From: an uncultured Flaviramulus sp.
Lineage (GTDB): Bacteria > Bacteroidota > Bacteroidia > Flavobacteriales > Flavobacteriaceae
NCBI GenBank assembly: GCA_947495125.1
Contig: CANLXL010000018.1
Coordinates: forward strand, 1 to 56,297
DNA: 56,297 bases
Direction: 5' to 3'
Within the stretch, counting starts at the first letter, position 1, and every line of letters begins with the position of its first letter. The notes below the pieces were generated by a model. The model had not been told where the DNA came from. It worked only from the letters and a program-made list of their open reading frames with translations, and searched no databases. Shown piece after piece: positions 1 through 6,549 of this stretch. A program made the translations under genes and the position numbers.

Positions 1-84
1 ACAGCTAACAGCTAACAGCTAACAGCTAACAGCTAACAGCTAACAGCTAACAGCTAACAGCTAACAGCTAACAGCTAACAGCTA
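1..84. repeat. Tandem array of a 7-bp unit (ACAGCTA), 12 perfect copies, truncated by the window edge
   Basis: Twelve uninterrupted, identical copies of ACAGCTA fill the first 84 bases. The array starts at the window edge, so its true length is unknown. Because 7 is not a multiple of 3, stop codons occur in all six frames and the array cannot code. The last unit supplies the TAG stop of xerD, read on the minus strand. There are no spacers, so it is not CRISPR. Function is unknown; perfect identity suggests recent slippage expansion. Confidence 0.97.
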
Positions 85-978
85 TTTCCTAGGATGATAT
101 TGTTCAATCACTTTGGTTAAATGACCTTTGTCCAAATGTACATAGATCTCTGTTGTGGTAATGCTCTCGTGACCAAGCATTAATTGTATCGATCTTAGAT
201 CGGCGTTGTTTTGTAAAAGATGCGTGGCGAAGGAATGTCTAAAGGTATGCGGAGAAATAGTCTTTTTAAGTCCGATTTTTTCTGACAATTGTTTTATGAT
301 GGTAAAAATCATGGCTCGGGTTAATTGTTTTCCGCGTCTGTTTAAAAAGAGTGTATCCTCAAAACCAGCTTGAATATTTAAATGATTGCGTATTTCTTTT
401 CTGTAAATGTTAATGTACTTTTGGGTAATCCCAACAATGGGTACAAAGCGTTGTTTGTCACCTTTACCGGTTACTTTTATAAAGCCTTCGTCAAAAAATA
501 AGTCAGAAATTTTTAGATTAATAAGCTCACTTACTCTTAACCCACAGCCATATAAAGTCTCTAGCATGGCTCTGTTACGTTCGCCTTCGGGTTTACTTAA
601 ATCGATAGCATTAATAATGGTATCAATCTCTTCTTCACTTAAAGTATCCGGTAATTTTCTTCCTATTTTTGGTGATTCAATAAGTTCCAATGGGTTATCT
701 GCCCGATAATCTTCAAAGACCAAATAATTAAAGAAACTGCGAAGCCCGGAAATCAATCGTGATTGCGAACGCGCATTTACGAGTTTTGCCGTGTTATAAA
801 TAAATTGTTGAATGGTTTCTGTAGAAATCTTAACTGGTGACGCACTAAGGCCATTACTTTCCAGATAATCCATAAGTTTTTTTACATCTAAAGTATAATT
901 ATCAATAGAGTTTTGAGATAAACCCCGTTCAATCTTTAAATAGAGTTGGTAATCTTTAAGAGCATGTTGCCATTTCAT
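82..978 (-). CDS. xerD: Site-specific tyrosine recombinase XerD
   Basis: Tyrosine recombinase that with XerC resolves chromosome dimers at dif near the septum. An N-terminal SAM-like core-binding domain (about residues 1-95) precedes the catalytic domain. With the ATG at 978 the protein has 298 residues, and the catalytic set falls at R148, K172, H244, R247, H270 and nucleophile Y279, the numbering of E. coli XerD. An in-frame ATG 24 nt upstream (1000-1002) would add MVFFIFTS, lies in the terminator hairpin of the gene before, and is rejected. The TAG stop lies in the first unit of the heptamer array. The upstream same-strand gene has its own terminator, so xerD is probably transcribed alone; a near-match -7 box (TATTTTTA, 984-991) sits just before the ATG. 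Phage or integron integrase is unlikely given the housekeeping context. Confidence 0.95.
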   Translation of the reverse strand: MKWQHALKDYQLYLKIERGLSQNSIDNYTLDVKKLMDYLESNGLSASPVKISTETIQQFIYNTAKLVNARSQSRLISGLRSFFNYLVFEDYRADNPLELIESPKIGRKLPDTLSEEEIDTIINAIDLSKPEGERNRAMLETLYGCGLRVSELINLKISDLFFDEGFIKVTGKGDKQRFVPIVGITQKYINIYRKEIRNHLNIQAGFEDTLFLNRRGKQLTRAMIFTIIKQLSEKIGLKKTISPHTFRHSFATHLLQNNADLRSIQLMLGHESITTTEIYVHLDKGHLTKVIEQYHPRK

Positions 979-990
979 TGATGTAAAAAT

Positions 991-1016
991 AAAAAAAACC
1001 ATCAGATGATGGTTTT
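991..1016 (-). terminator. Rho-independent terminator after the TM2-domain gene
   Basis: A 9-bp perfect stem (995-1003 with 1008-1016) and a 4-nt AGAT loop is followed on the minus strand by a run of U from the A tract at 991-998. It lies 25 nt beyond the TM2 gene stop and just before the xerD start, separating the two units. Confidence 0.7.
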
Positions 1017-1041
1017 CATTTTATAATAAAGTCTTAAGCAT

Positions 1042-1377
1042 TTAGAAATTACCCTGTATCATATTAACGAGATCAATAACCCACCAAACACCAAGTCCTC
1101 CTAAAGTTATAATAAAAAGAATATTATAAACGGTTGGTTTGTGATAATACCATCGATGTCCTGCGGCCCATCCTAAAAAGAACCAAAGAATAATACCTAC
1201 GGCTAAATCTTGCCCGGCTGCCGACATCGCTACAGGTGTATAAGCAGCTTCAGAATTATTGGTTGCTATTTCTGTATTTGGGCTTGTCGTTTTTGTTCGC
1301 TTTACTGGGAAGGAGGCATAAGCGGTAGAATATGTTAAAAACACCACTAATAAAGAAAGTAATAATTTAATTTTCAT
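1042..1377 (-). CDS. TM2-domain membrane protein with signal peptide
   Basis: A 111-residue protein with an N-terminal signal peptide (about 1-21, ending in a YAS site) and a Ser/Thr-rich linker. The C-terminal TM2 domain has two membrane helices separated by a short turn containing GHRWYYHKP, and the second helix starts at GGLGVWW. TM2 proteins are small membrane proteins of unknown function in bacteria. The gene is divergent from the secreted protein gene at 1427, sharing a 49-bp upstream region. Family assignment is good; function is unknown. Confidence 0.8.
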   Translation of the reverse strand: MKIKLLLSLLVVFLTYSTAYASFPVKRTKTTSPNTEIATNNSEAAYTPVAMSAAGQDLAVGIILWFFLGWAAGHRWYYHKPTVYNILFIITLGGLGVWWVIDLVNMIQGNF

Positions 1378-1389
1378 GATTAATTGGTT

Positions 1390-1397
1390 TATGTTTG
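1390..1397 (+). promoter_or_regulatory. Candidate -7 box (TATGTTTG) for the 1427 gene
   Basis: Exact match to the Bacteroidota -7 consensus TAnnTTTG, 29 nt before the ATG at 1427. No clear TTG appears at the expected -33 distance, so this rests on one box only. Confidence 0.35.
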
Positions 1398-1426
1398 TTT
1401 TAGCAAGTTAAAAAATATTCTTTATA

Positions 1427-2314
1427 ATGTTCAGAAATATCTTATTTTATTTATGGGTTTTTTTGGTGTGCAGTTTTGGACATGCTCAAAACCAATACGA
1501 GTATGTTGGAGCGATTATAGTTGAGGATACTTTACCTAGGGCTTATCCATACAAGATTAATTTAATAGAGGTTGGTGGGGCAGTAACTGGTTATGCGATT
1601 ACGAATATAGGAACAGTATTTGAAACTAAGAACACCATTTTTGGAGATTATGATGCGGAAAGAAAGGAATTGAAAATCTCTGAGGCCGAAATGATCTACA
1701 CCAAAGCACCTATTAAAGAGGATGAAATATCCTGCTTTGTTAATTTTTCGATTAGACCCTTCGTCTTTGGAAAAACAAAACGGGTTAAAGGCAGATTTAT
1801 TGGAATGTCGTTAAGTTCGGAAAAATGTGCAGAAGGTGATATATTTTTAACCTCGTTTGATAAAGTGGAAGCTAGAATGAGTAAAGCAGTAAAGAAAATC
1901 AATAGATCCAAAAGAATCGCGGATAGTATAAAGAAAAAGATTAACCCTTTAAAAATGATGGATTCTTTAACCATGAATGTTTTAAGAAAGGATCAGATAT
2001 TGAGCGTTTTTTCTAGCTCAGAAAGCGTTAAATTAATGATTTATGATGGCGGGAAAGAGGATGGTGATAAAATCACAATTTATGTTAATGATAAAATCGT
2101 CTTAAATAAATATGAAGCTAATAATACGAAAAAAGTAATTTCTGTTGATTTGATTGACGATAAAACTTCTATTGCATTTAGAGCTAATAATGAAGGTCTG
2201 ATTGCACCAAATACTATCGTGGTAGAAGTTGATGATAAGAATAATAATATTAGGGCTTTATCCAATTTGAAAACAAACGAAACGACACAAATTGATATAT
2301 TAAAAAGGAAGTAA
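1427..2314 (+). CDS. Secreted protein of unknown function
   Basis: A 295-residue protein with a clear signal peptide (about 1-20, ending GHAQ). The mature part has a beta-rich region (about 22-140), a Lys-rich helical linker (about 145-180) and a C-terminal beta domain (about 190-285) with alternating hydrophobic strands around the segments KLMIYDGGKEDGD and KITIYVNDK. The C-terminal domain looks like a small extracellular beta-sandwich, but I cannot assign a family. No catalytic motif is visible. It ends 12 nt before aroQ, though aroQ seems to have its own promoter inside the end of this gene. The gene is real by length, signal peptide and codon pattern; the function is not assigned. Confidence 0.8.
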   Translation: MFRNILFYLWVFLVCSFGHAQNQYEYVGAIIVEDTLPRAYPYKINLIEVGGAVTGYAITNIGTVFETKNTIFGDYDAERKELKISEAEMIYTKAPIKEDEISCFVNFSIRPFVFGKTKRVKGRFIGMSLSSEKCAEGDIFLTSFDKVEARMSKAVKKINRSKRIADSIKKKINPLKMMDSLTMNVLRKDQILSVFSSSESVKLMIYDGGKEDGDKITIYVNDKIVLNKYEANNTKKVISVDLIDDKTSIAFRANNEGLIAPNTIVVEVDDKNNNIRALSNLKTNETTQIDILKRK

Positions 2315-2322
2315 TATATTTG
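2292..2322 (+). promoter_or_regulatory. Candidate promoter of aroQ, giving a leaderless mRNA
   Basis: TTG at 2292-2294, a 20-nt spacer and TATATTTG at 2315-2322 match the Bacteroidota TTG-N17-23-TAnnTTTG promoter. The box ends 4 nt before the aroQ ATG, so transcription should begin at about the A of the start codon. The -33 part lies inside the end of the preceding coding region. Confidence 0.5.
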
Positions 2323-2326
2323 AACT

Positions 2327-2746
2327 ATGAAAAAACTAATCATCATCAATGGCCCAAACTTAAATCTATTGGGCAAACGAGAGCCTAATATTTACGGGAG
2401 TTTATCTTTTACCGAGTTTTTAGATGAAATTAAAGGCAAATATCCGAACGCAAGTATAGATCATTTTCAATCCAATATTGAAGGTGCATTGATTGATAAA
2501 TTGCACGAAGTTGGTTTTAGTTATGATGGAATTATTTTAAATGCTGCCGCCTATACGCATACTTCTGTAGGTATTGGTGACGCTGTTAAAGCAATTGAGA
2601 CTCCTGTTGTAGAAGTACATATATCCAATACGTTTAATAGAGAAGAGTTTAGGCATCAGTCTTTTATATCGCCCAACACCAGAGGCGTTATTCTTGGTTT
2701 TGGATTACAGAGTTATGAATTGGCGATTCAGAGTTTTATAAATTAG
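2327..2746 (+). CDS. aroQ: Type II 3-dehydroquinate dehydratase
   Basis: Cytosolic enzyme that converts 3-dehydroquinate to 3-dehydroshikimate in the shikimate pathway; the type II family forms dodecamers. The 139-residue length is typical. The start shows the family motif NGPNLNLLGKREP (8-20) followed by NIYG with catalytic Tyr23. Substrate-binding residues are in NAAAYTHTS (72-80) and EVHISN (96-101, His98). Homology starts at residue 2, so the ATG at 2327 is secure. A consensus promoter abuts the ATG. A 13-bp hairpin terminator lies about 70 nt after the stop. It neighbours xerD (two genes away, opposite strand), a pairing I recall from other Flavobacteriia. Confidence 0.95.
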   Translation: MKKLIIINGPNLNLLGKREPNIYGSLSFTEFLDEIKGKYPNASIDHFQSNIEGALIDKLHEVGFSYDGIILNAAAYTHTSVGIGDAVKAIETPVVEVHISNTFNREEFRHQSFISPNTRGVILGFGLQSYELAIQSFIN

Positions 2747-2815
2747 ATTCTAGAAACGCTTTGCTTTAGACTATAGACCGTTCACTTCGTTCTCTTTTAG
2801 AAGCCTATTGTAAAT

Positions 2816-2845
2816 AAAAAAGTTCCGGTTTTCCGGAACTTTTTT
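2816..2845. terminator. Bidirectional Rho-independent terminator between aroQ and lpdA
   Basis: A perfect 13-bp stem, 2816-2828 with 2833-2845, a TTTT loop, a GC-rich core (GTTCCGG) and A/T tracts on both sides. It serves aroQ on the plus strand and lpdA on the minus strand. Confidence 0.9.
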
Positions 2846-2876
2846 AATCTAATATTTATATTCTTTAGTCTCTCGT

Positions 2877-4253
2877 CTATAAATGAATCACCTCATCATA
2901 GGCATCAGCCACGGCTTCCATAACCGCTTCACTCATCGTTGGATGCGGATGCACGGCTTTTAAAACTTCATGCCCAGTAGTCTCTAATTTTCTGCCTAAA
3001 ACGGCTTCGGCGATCATATCGGTTACCCCGGCGCCAATCATGTGGCAGCCTAACCATTCACCGTATTTGGCATCAAAAATAACTTTCACAAAACCATCTT
3101 TTGTACCGGCAGCACTCGCTTTACCTGAGGCAGAGAACGGGAACTTTCCAACTTTAATATCAATCCCTTTTTCCTTAGCTTGCTTTTCGGTTAAACCTAC
3201 ACTAGCAATTTCAGGTGAGCAATAGGTACATCCCGGGATGTTACCATAATCTAAGGCCTCAACATGTTGCCCTGCAATATTTTCAACACATAAAATTCCT
3301 TCCGCAGAAGCGACATGGGCTAAAGCCTGACCGGGGGTTACATCACCTATAGCGTAATAACCCGGAATATTGGTTTGGTAAAAATCGTTAACCAAGATTT
3401 TATCGCGGTCTACAACGATACCAACATCTTCTAAGCCAATGTTTTCAATATTTGTTTTAATACCAACGGCAGACAAGATAATATCTGCTTCCAGTACTTC
3501 TTCTCCTTTTTTAGTTTTAACAGTAGCCTTAACGCCATCACCGGAGGTATCAACGCTGGTAACTTCAGCCGAGGTTTTTATTTTAATACCGCTCTTTTTA
3601 AACGAGCGCTCTAATTGTTTAGAAACATCTTCATCTTCAACGGGCACTACATTTGGTAAGTACTCCACAATAGTCACTTCAGTCCCCATGGAGTTGTAGA
3701 AATAGGCAAACTCAACACCAATAGCACCGGAACCAACAACGATCATCTTTTTTGGTTGTTTTGCTAAAGACATAGCTTCTCTATAGCCAATTACTTTTTC
3801 CCCATCTTGAGGGAGGCTTGGCAACTCTCGAGAACGCGCACCAGTCGCAATTATTATATGGTCTGCACTATATACGGTACCATCAACATCAATCTTTTTT
3901 CCAGGTTTTATTTTTCCAAAACCTTCAATAACATCGATCTTATTTTTCTTCATTAAAAATTTGATACCATTGCTCATCCCTTCAGCAACACCACGGCTAC
4001 GTTTTACAACAGCATCAAAATCCTTATCGAATTCTTTAACTGTTAGTCCGTAATCACCTGCATGTTTCAGATATTCAAAAACTTGGGCAGATTTTAATAA
4101 TGCCTTTGTTGGAATGCATCCCCAGTTTAAGCATACACCACCAAGGCTTTCCTTTTCAACAATAGCCGTTTTAAAACCTAATTGTGACGCTCTGATAGCT
4201 GTTACATAACCACCGGGACCACTTCCAAGAACAATAATATCGTATTTACTCAT
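2877..4253 (-). CDS. lpdA: Dihydrolipoyl dehydrogenase (E3)
   Basis: Flavoprotein that reoxidises dihydrolipoamide with NAD+ in pyruvate and 2-oxoglutarate dehydrogenase complexes and the glycine cleavage system. Visible features are the N-terminal FAD-binding GSGPGG (10-15), the redox disulfide C41/C46 in GGVCLNWGCIPTK, a second Rossmann motif GSGAIGVE near 175, the FAD motif around AIGDVTPG, and the catalytic dyad His437/Glu442 in HPHPTMSE. The 458-residue length is typical. No E1 or E2 gene is adjacent, so the partner complex cannot be told from context. The upstream region carries a -7 box (TAAATTTG on the minus strand, 4300-4307) and a bulged palindrome at the predicted start of the transcript. 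Confidence 0.95.
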   Translation of the reverse strand: MSKYDIIVLGSGPGGYVTAIRASQLGFKTAIVEKESLGGVCLNWGCIPTKALLKSAQVFEYLKHAGDYGLTVKEFDKDFDAVVKRSRGVAEGMSNGIKFLMKKNKIDVIEGFGKIKPGKKIDVDGTVYSADHIIIATGARSRELPSLPQDGEKVIGYREAMSLAKQPKKMIVVGSGAIGVEFAYFYNSMGTEVTIVEYLPNVVPVEDEDVSKQLERSFKKSGIKIKTSAEVTSVDTSGDGVKATVKTKKGEEVLEADIILSAVGIKTNIENIGLEDVGIVVDRDKILVNDFYQTNIPGYYAIGDVTPGQALAHVASAEGILCVENIAGQHVEALDYGNIPGCTYCSPEIASVGLTEKQAKEKGIDIKVGKFPFSASGKASAAGTKDGFVKVIFDAKYGEWLGCHMIGAGVTDMIAEAVLGRKLETTGHEVLKAVHPHPTMSEAVMEAVADAYDEVIHL

Positions 4254-4274
4254 GAGTATTTTTTTAAGTCGTTT

Positions 4275-4303
4275 TTTGCCCCGATAGTTATCGGGATGGC
4301 AAA
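4275..4303. repeat. Bulged palindrome upstream of lpdA (CCCGAT...ATCGGG core)
   Basis: Core stem CCCGAT (4280-4285), loop AGTT, ATCGGG (4290-4295), enclosed by TTTGCC (4275-4280) and GGCAAA (4298-4303) with a 3-nt bulge. A shorter relative (CCGAT-GTCT-ATCGG) is at 46295-46308. I recall palindromes of this kind scattered between genes in Flavobacteriaceae. The overlapping -7 box TAAATTTG (minus strand, 4300-4307) would put the hairpin at the 5' end of the lpdA mRNA. Confidence 0.6.
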
Positions 4304-4468
4304 TTTACGAAACCTAAACGGAAAAATTAAATTCCGAATAATAAATTCCTGACCACAATTTTTAAAAGGTTTTATTCAATAATGTATGCCAATTGATCGC
4401 GTATTAAAACATGAGATTTCTGAACTAGTCCAAATGCTTAGATGAAGGTCTTTATGGTAAAAACGAGT

Positions 4469-5023
4469 TTATAAATCGTCCGTAAAGTGACGTTTAGCTT
4501 TTTCCTTACTAAACTTTTCGTCATTGTATTTAGACGAATTTCCTTTTGGAATGGATAAGGATCGCCAGTTTTCTTCCTGTAGAAGTTTACCTAAAAATAC
4601 AATTTGTCCAATGTGATAGGCATAATGAGCCAGCTGTCTGTTAATCGCTTCAGTAACAGTATGTCCCTGATTTCTAATATAAATAATCTGCTCCAGATCG
4701 TCTTCCCTAAGAGGTTTTATGGCATCAAATAAGCAGTTCCAACCAGTATTCCAATTGGAGAGAAGTTCTTCCTTTGTGGTGTAGGTGTCTTCAAATTCTG
4801 CATCGCGTTGTCGCCATGGTTTTTCACCATCCTCGGTTAGAAAATTAGTCCATCGGCTAAGCATGTTTCCAACAATATGTTTCACAATGATTGAAATGGA
4901 GTTTGAGTCCTGAGCGAATTCTTTTTGCAGCTCATCGAAACTCAGCTGGTTAAAGGTTTTATCTCCCAGACTTTTGTAGTATTCAAATTGCTTTATAATA
5001 CTGGTTAGATAACTGTCGTTCAT
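4469..5023 (-). CDS. DinB/YfiT-superfamily protein (DUF1572-like)
   Basis: A 184-residue, mostly helical cytosolic protein. The DinB-type four-helix-bundle signature is visible: a first histidine in IVKHIVGNM and a histidine pair in AHYAYHIGQI, which in this superfamily bind a divalent metal; superfamily members include bacillithiol- and mycothiol-dependent transferases. The specific substrate is unknown. It starts 6 nt after msrB on the same strand, so the two are probably cotranscribed. That would fit a thiol or oxidative-stress role, but this is inference. It is not the DinB DNA polymerase. Confidence 0.8.
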   Translation of the reverse strand: MNDSYLTSIIKQFEYYKSLGDKTFNQLSFDELQKEFAQDSNSISIIVKHIVGNMLSRWTNFLTEDGEKPWRQRDAEFEDTYTTKEELLSNWNTGWNCLFDAIKPLREDDLEQIIYIRNQGHTVTEAINRQLAHYAYHIGQIVFLGKLLQEENWRSLSIPKGNSSKYNDEKFSKEKAKRHFTDDL

Positions 5024-5029
5024 ATGTGA

Positions 5030-5506
5030 TTACTTTCCTTTTGGAACAAATTTTAAAGCCGTTCCGTTGATACAATGGCGTTTACCGGTGGTCTTTCTGG
5101 GGCCATCATTAAATACATGACCTAAATGGCCACCGCATGTTGCACAATGCTCTTCATCTCGGGAATATCCTAAATCGTTATCAGTTCCGTAAGCCACATT
5201 ACCTTTAATTTCTCTATCAAAGCTAGGCCACCCGGTACCAGAATCAAACTTGTGTTCGCTTTTAAATAAGGGCGTGTTACACGCTTTGCAATGGTAAGTC
5301 CCTTCGGCATAGTTTTTATTTAGCGGACTTGAAAAAGGACGTTCTGTTCCTGCCTTTCTAAGTACAAGGAATTCCAAATCGGATAATTCGGCTTTCCATT
5401 CCGCTTCAGTTTTAGAAACCTTATAATCTGTCTGCTCTTTTTTTTGAGCTGTACTGTTGCAATTAAAAAGCGTTATTGTAAAAATTAAGATTAAATACTT
5501 TTTCAT
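5030..5506 (-). CDS. msrB: Peptide-methionine (R)-S-oxide reductase, lipoprotein form
   Basis: Reduces methionine-R-sulfoxide in damaged proteins. The 158-residue protein starts with a lipoprotein signal (hydrophobic 4-14, lipobox Cys16), so it should be anchored on the outer face of a membrane instead of being cytosolic. The MsrB domain has two zinc CxxC pairs (C73/C76 and C121/C124), the GTGWPSF signature near 90-96, HLGHVFNDGP near 127-136, and catalytic Cys145 in RHCINGTALKF. It is the first gene of a two-gene unit with the DinB-like gene and is divergent from an M48 lipoprotein protease, suggesting envelope protein quality control on both sides. Confidence 0.93.
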   Translation of the reverse strand: MKKYLILIFTITLFNCNSTAQKKEQTDYKVSKTEAEWKAELSDLEFLVLRKAGTERPFSSPLNKNYAEGTYHCKACNTPLFKSEHKFDSGTGWPSFDREIKGNVAYGTDNDLGYSRDEEHCATCGGHLGHVFNDGPRKTTGKRHCINGTALKFVPKGK

Positions 5507-5669
5507 TTGTAATGCTGTTAGGTTTTAAAGATAAGTCGTATTAAGTTAATAAACATAACTCATAATTTAATACGCGTTAATTTATTAATTTTTGTGACGA
5601 ATAAAAAAACTGAGTGTCTAAAAAATAAGAAACCATTTTGTATTTTTATAGAATATTAAAACATGAGCT

Positions 5670-6488
5670 ATGAATATTAAAAACACACTTATATTATTTG
5701 GATTGGTAGTTATAATTTTTTCTTGTGCTACAAATCCGTTTACCGGAAAGAAAACAATGGCTTTAGTGCCAAACTCACAATTATTTCCGACAGCCTTTGC
5801 CCAATACGATCAGTTTTTAACAGAAAACAAGGTAGTAAAAGGGACTAAAGATGCTGCGATGATTACCAGAGTGGGTCAGCGTATTGCCGTGGCTGCAGAA
5901 CGTTGGTTAAATGCTAATGGACATCAAGGTTATTTGAAGGATTACAAATGGGAATACAATTTAGTTGATGATAAAACCGTAAATGCATGGTGTATGCCAG
6001 GAGGTAAAATTGTGTTTTACACGGGTATTTTGCCTATTGCAAAAGGAGAGACCGGAGTGGCCGCTATTATGGGGCATGAAGTAGCGCACGCCCTGGCAAA
6101 TCACGGGCAGCAGCGTATGAGCGCAGCTTATTTGCAAGCTGGTGTGGCTATTGCCGGGAATGTAGCTATTAAAGACGAAAAGTCCAGAAATGCTTTCAAT
6201 CAGTATTATGGTGTTGGTTCTCAGGTAGGGGTGATGTTACCTTTTAGTAGAGCGCATGAAACAGAAGCTGATAAAATTGGTTTGTATTTAATGGCTATTG
6301 CTGGCTATAATCCGGATGAGGCATCTGAACTATGGAAGCGTATGAAAGCAAATAGTGGCGGTAAAGCACCACCGGAAATATTAAGCACACACCCATCTAA
6401 CGATTCTCGAATTGCAAATCTTGCCAAATTAGCCCCTGTCGCTAAAGCTGAAGCTCAAAAATTTGGAGTCACATCATTTAGAAAATAA
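5670..6488 (+). CDS. M48-family metalloprotease, lipoprotein
   Basis: A zinc metallopeptidase of the M48 family, the group that includes periplasmic quality-control proteases such as BepA and LoiP. The 272-residue protein has a lipoprotein signal with lipidated Cys19 (FSCATNPFTG). The HEVAH zinc motif lies at 136-140 and the third-ligand region ETEAD at 197-201. It lacks the TPR domain of BepA, so it resembles the short LoiP/YcaL type. It is monocistronic, closed by the hairpin terminator at 6519. A probable role is turnover of misfolded outer-membrane or periplasmic proteins (inference from family). Confidence 0.88.
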   Translation: MNIKNTLILFGLVVIIFSCATNPFTGKKTMALVPNSQLFPTAFAQYDQFLTENKVVKGTKDAAMITRVGQRIAVAAERWLNANGHQGYLKDYKWEYNLVDDKTVNAWCMPGGKIVFYTGILPIAKGETGVAAIMGHEVAHALANHGQQRMSAAYLQAGVAIAGNVAIKDEKSRNAFNQYYGVGSQVGVMLPFSRAHETEADKIGLYLMAIAGYNPDEASELWKRMKANSGGKAPPEILSTHPSNDSRIANLAKLAPVAKAEAQKFGVTSFRK

Positions 6489-6518
6489 TACGAAAATAAA
6501 AATATTTGTTTACTTTAG

Positions 6519-6548
6519 AAGCTGCTCATAAAAGAGCAGCTTTTATTT
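6519..6548 (+). terminator. Terminator after the M48 gene, abutting the next start codon
   Basis: 9-bp perfect stem AAGCTGCTC (6519-6527), loop ATAAAA, GAGCAGCTT (6534-6542), followed by TTATTTT. The next gene's ATG is at 6550, only 7 nt after the stem. Confidence 0.85.
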
Positions 6549-6549
6549 T

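Noticed and set aside
1-84. CRISPR-like repeat array
   Set aside because: The units are 7 bp, contiguous and without spacers, and no cas gene is in the window.
407-709. Open frame on the plus strand inside xerD
   Set aside because: It lies wholly inside a well-supported gene, has low-complexity Ser/Leu composition typical of antisense frames, and no domain.
82-1002. XerD as a phage or integron integrase
   Set aside because: Length and catalytic numbering equal chromosomal XerD, and there is no attachment site, cargo or phage gene nearby.
979-1002. Upstream ATG start for xerD
   Set aside because: It adds a non-homologous eight-residue stretch, lies in the terminator of the gene before, and breaks the match to E. 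coli numbering.
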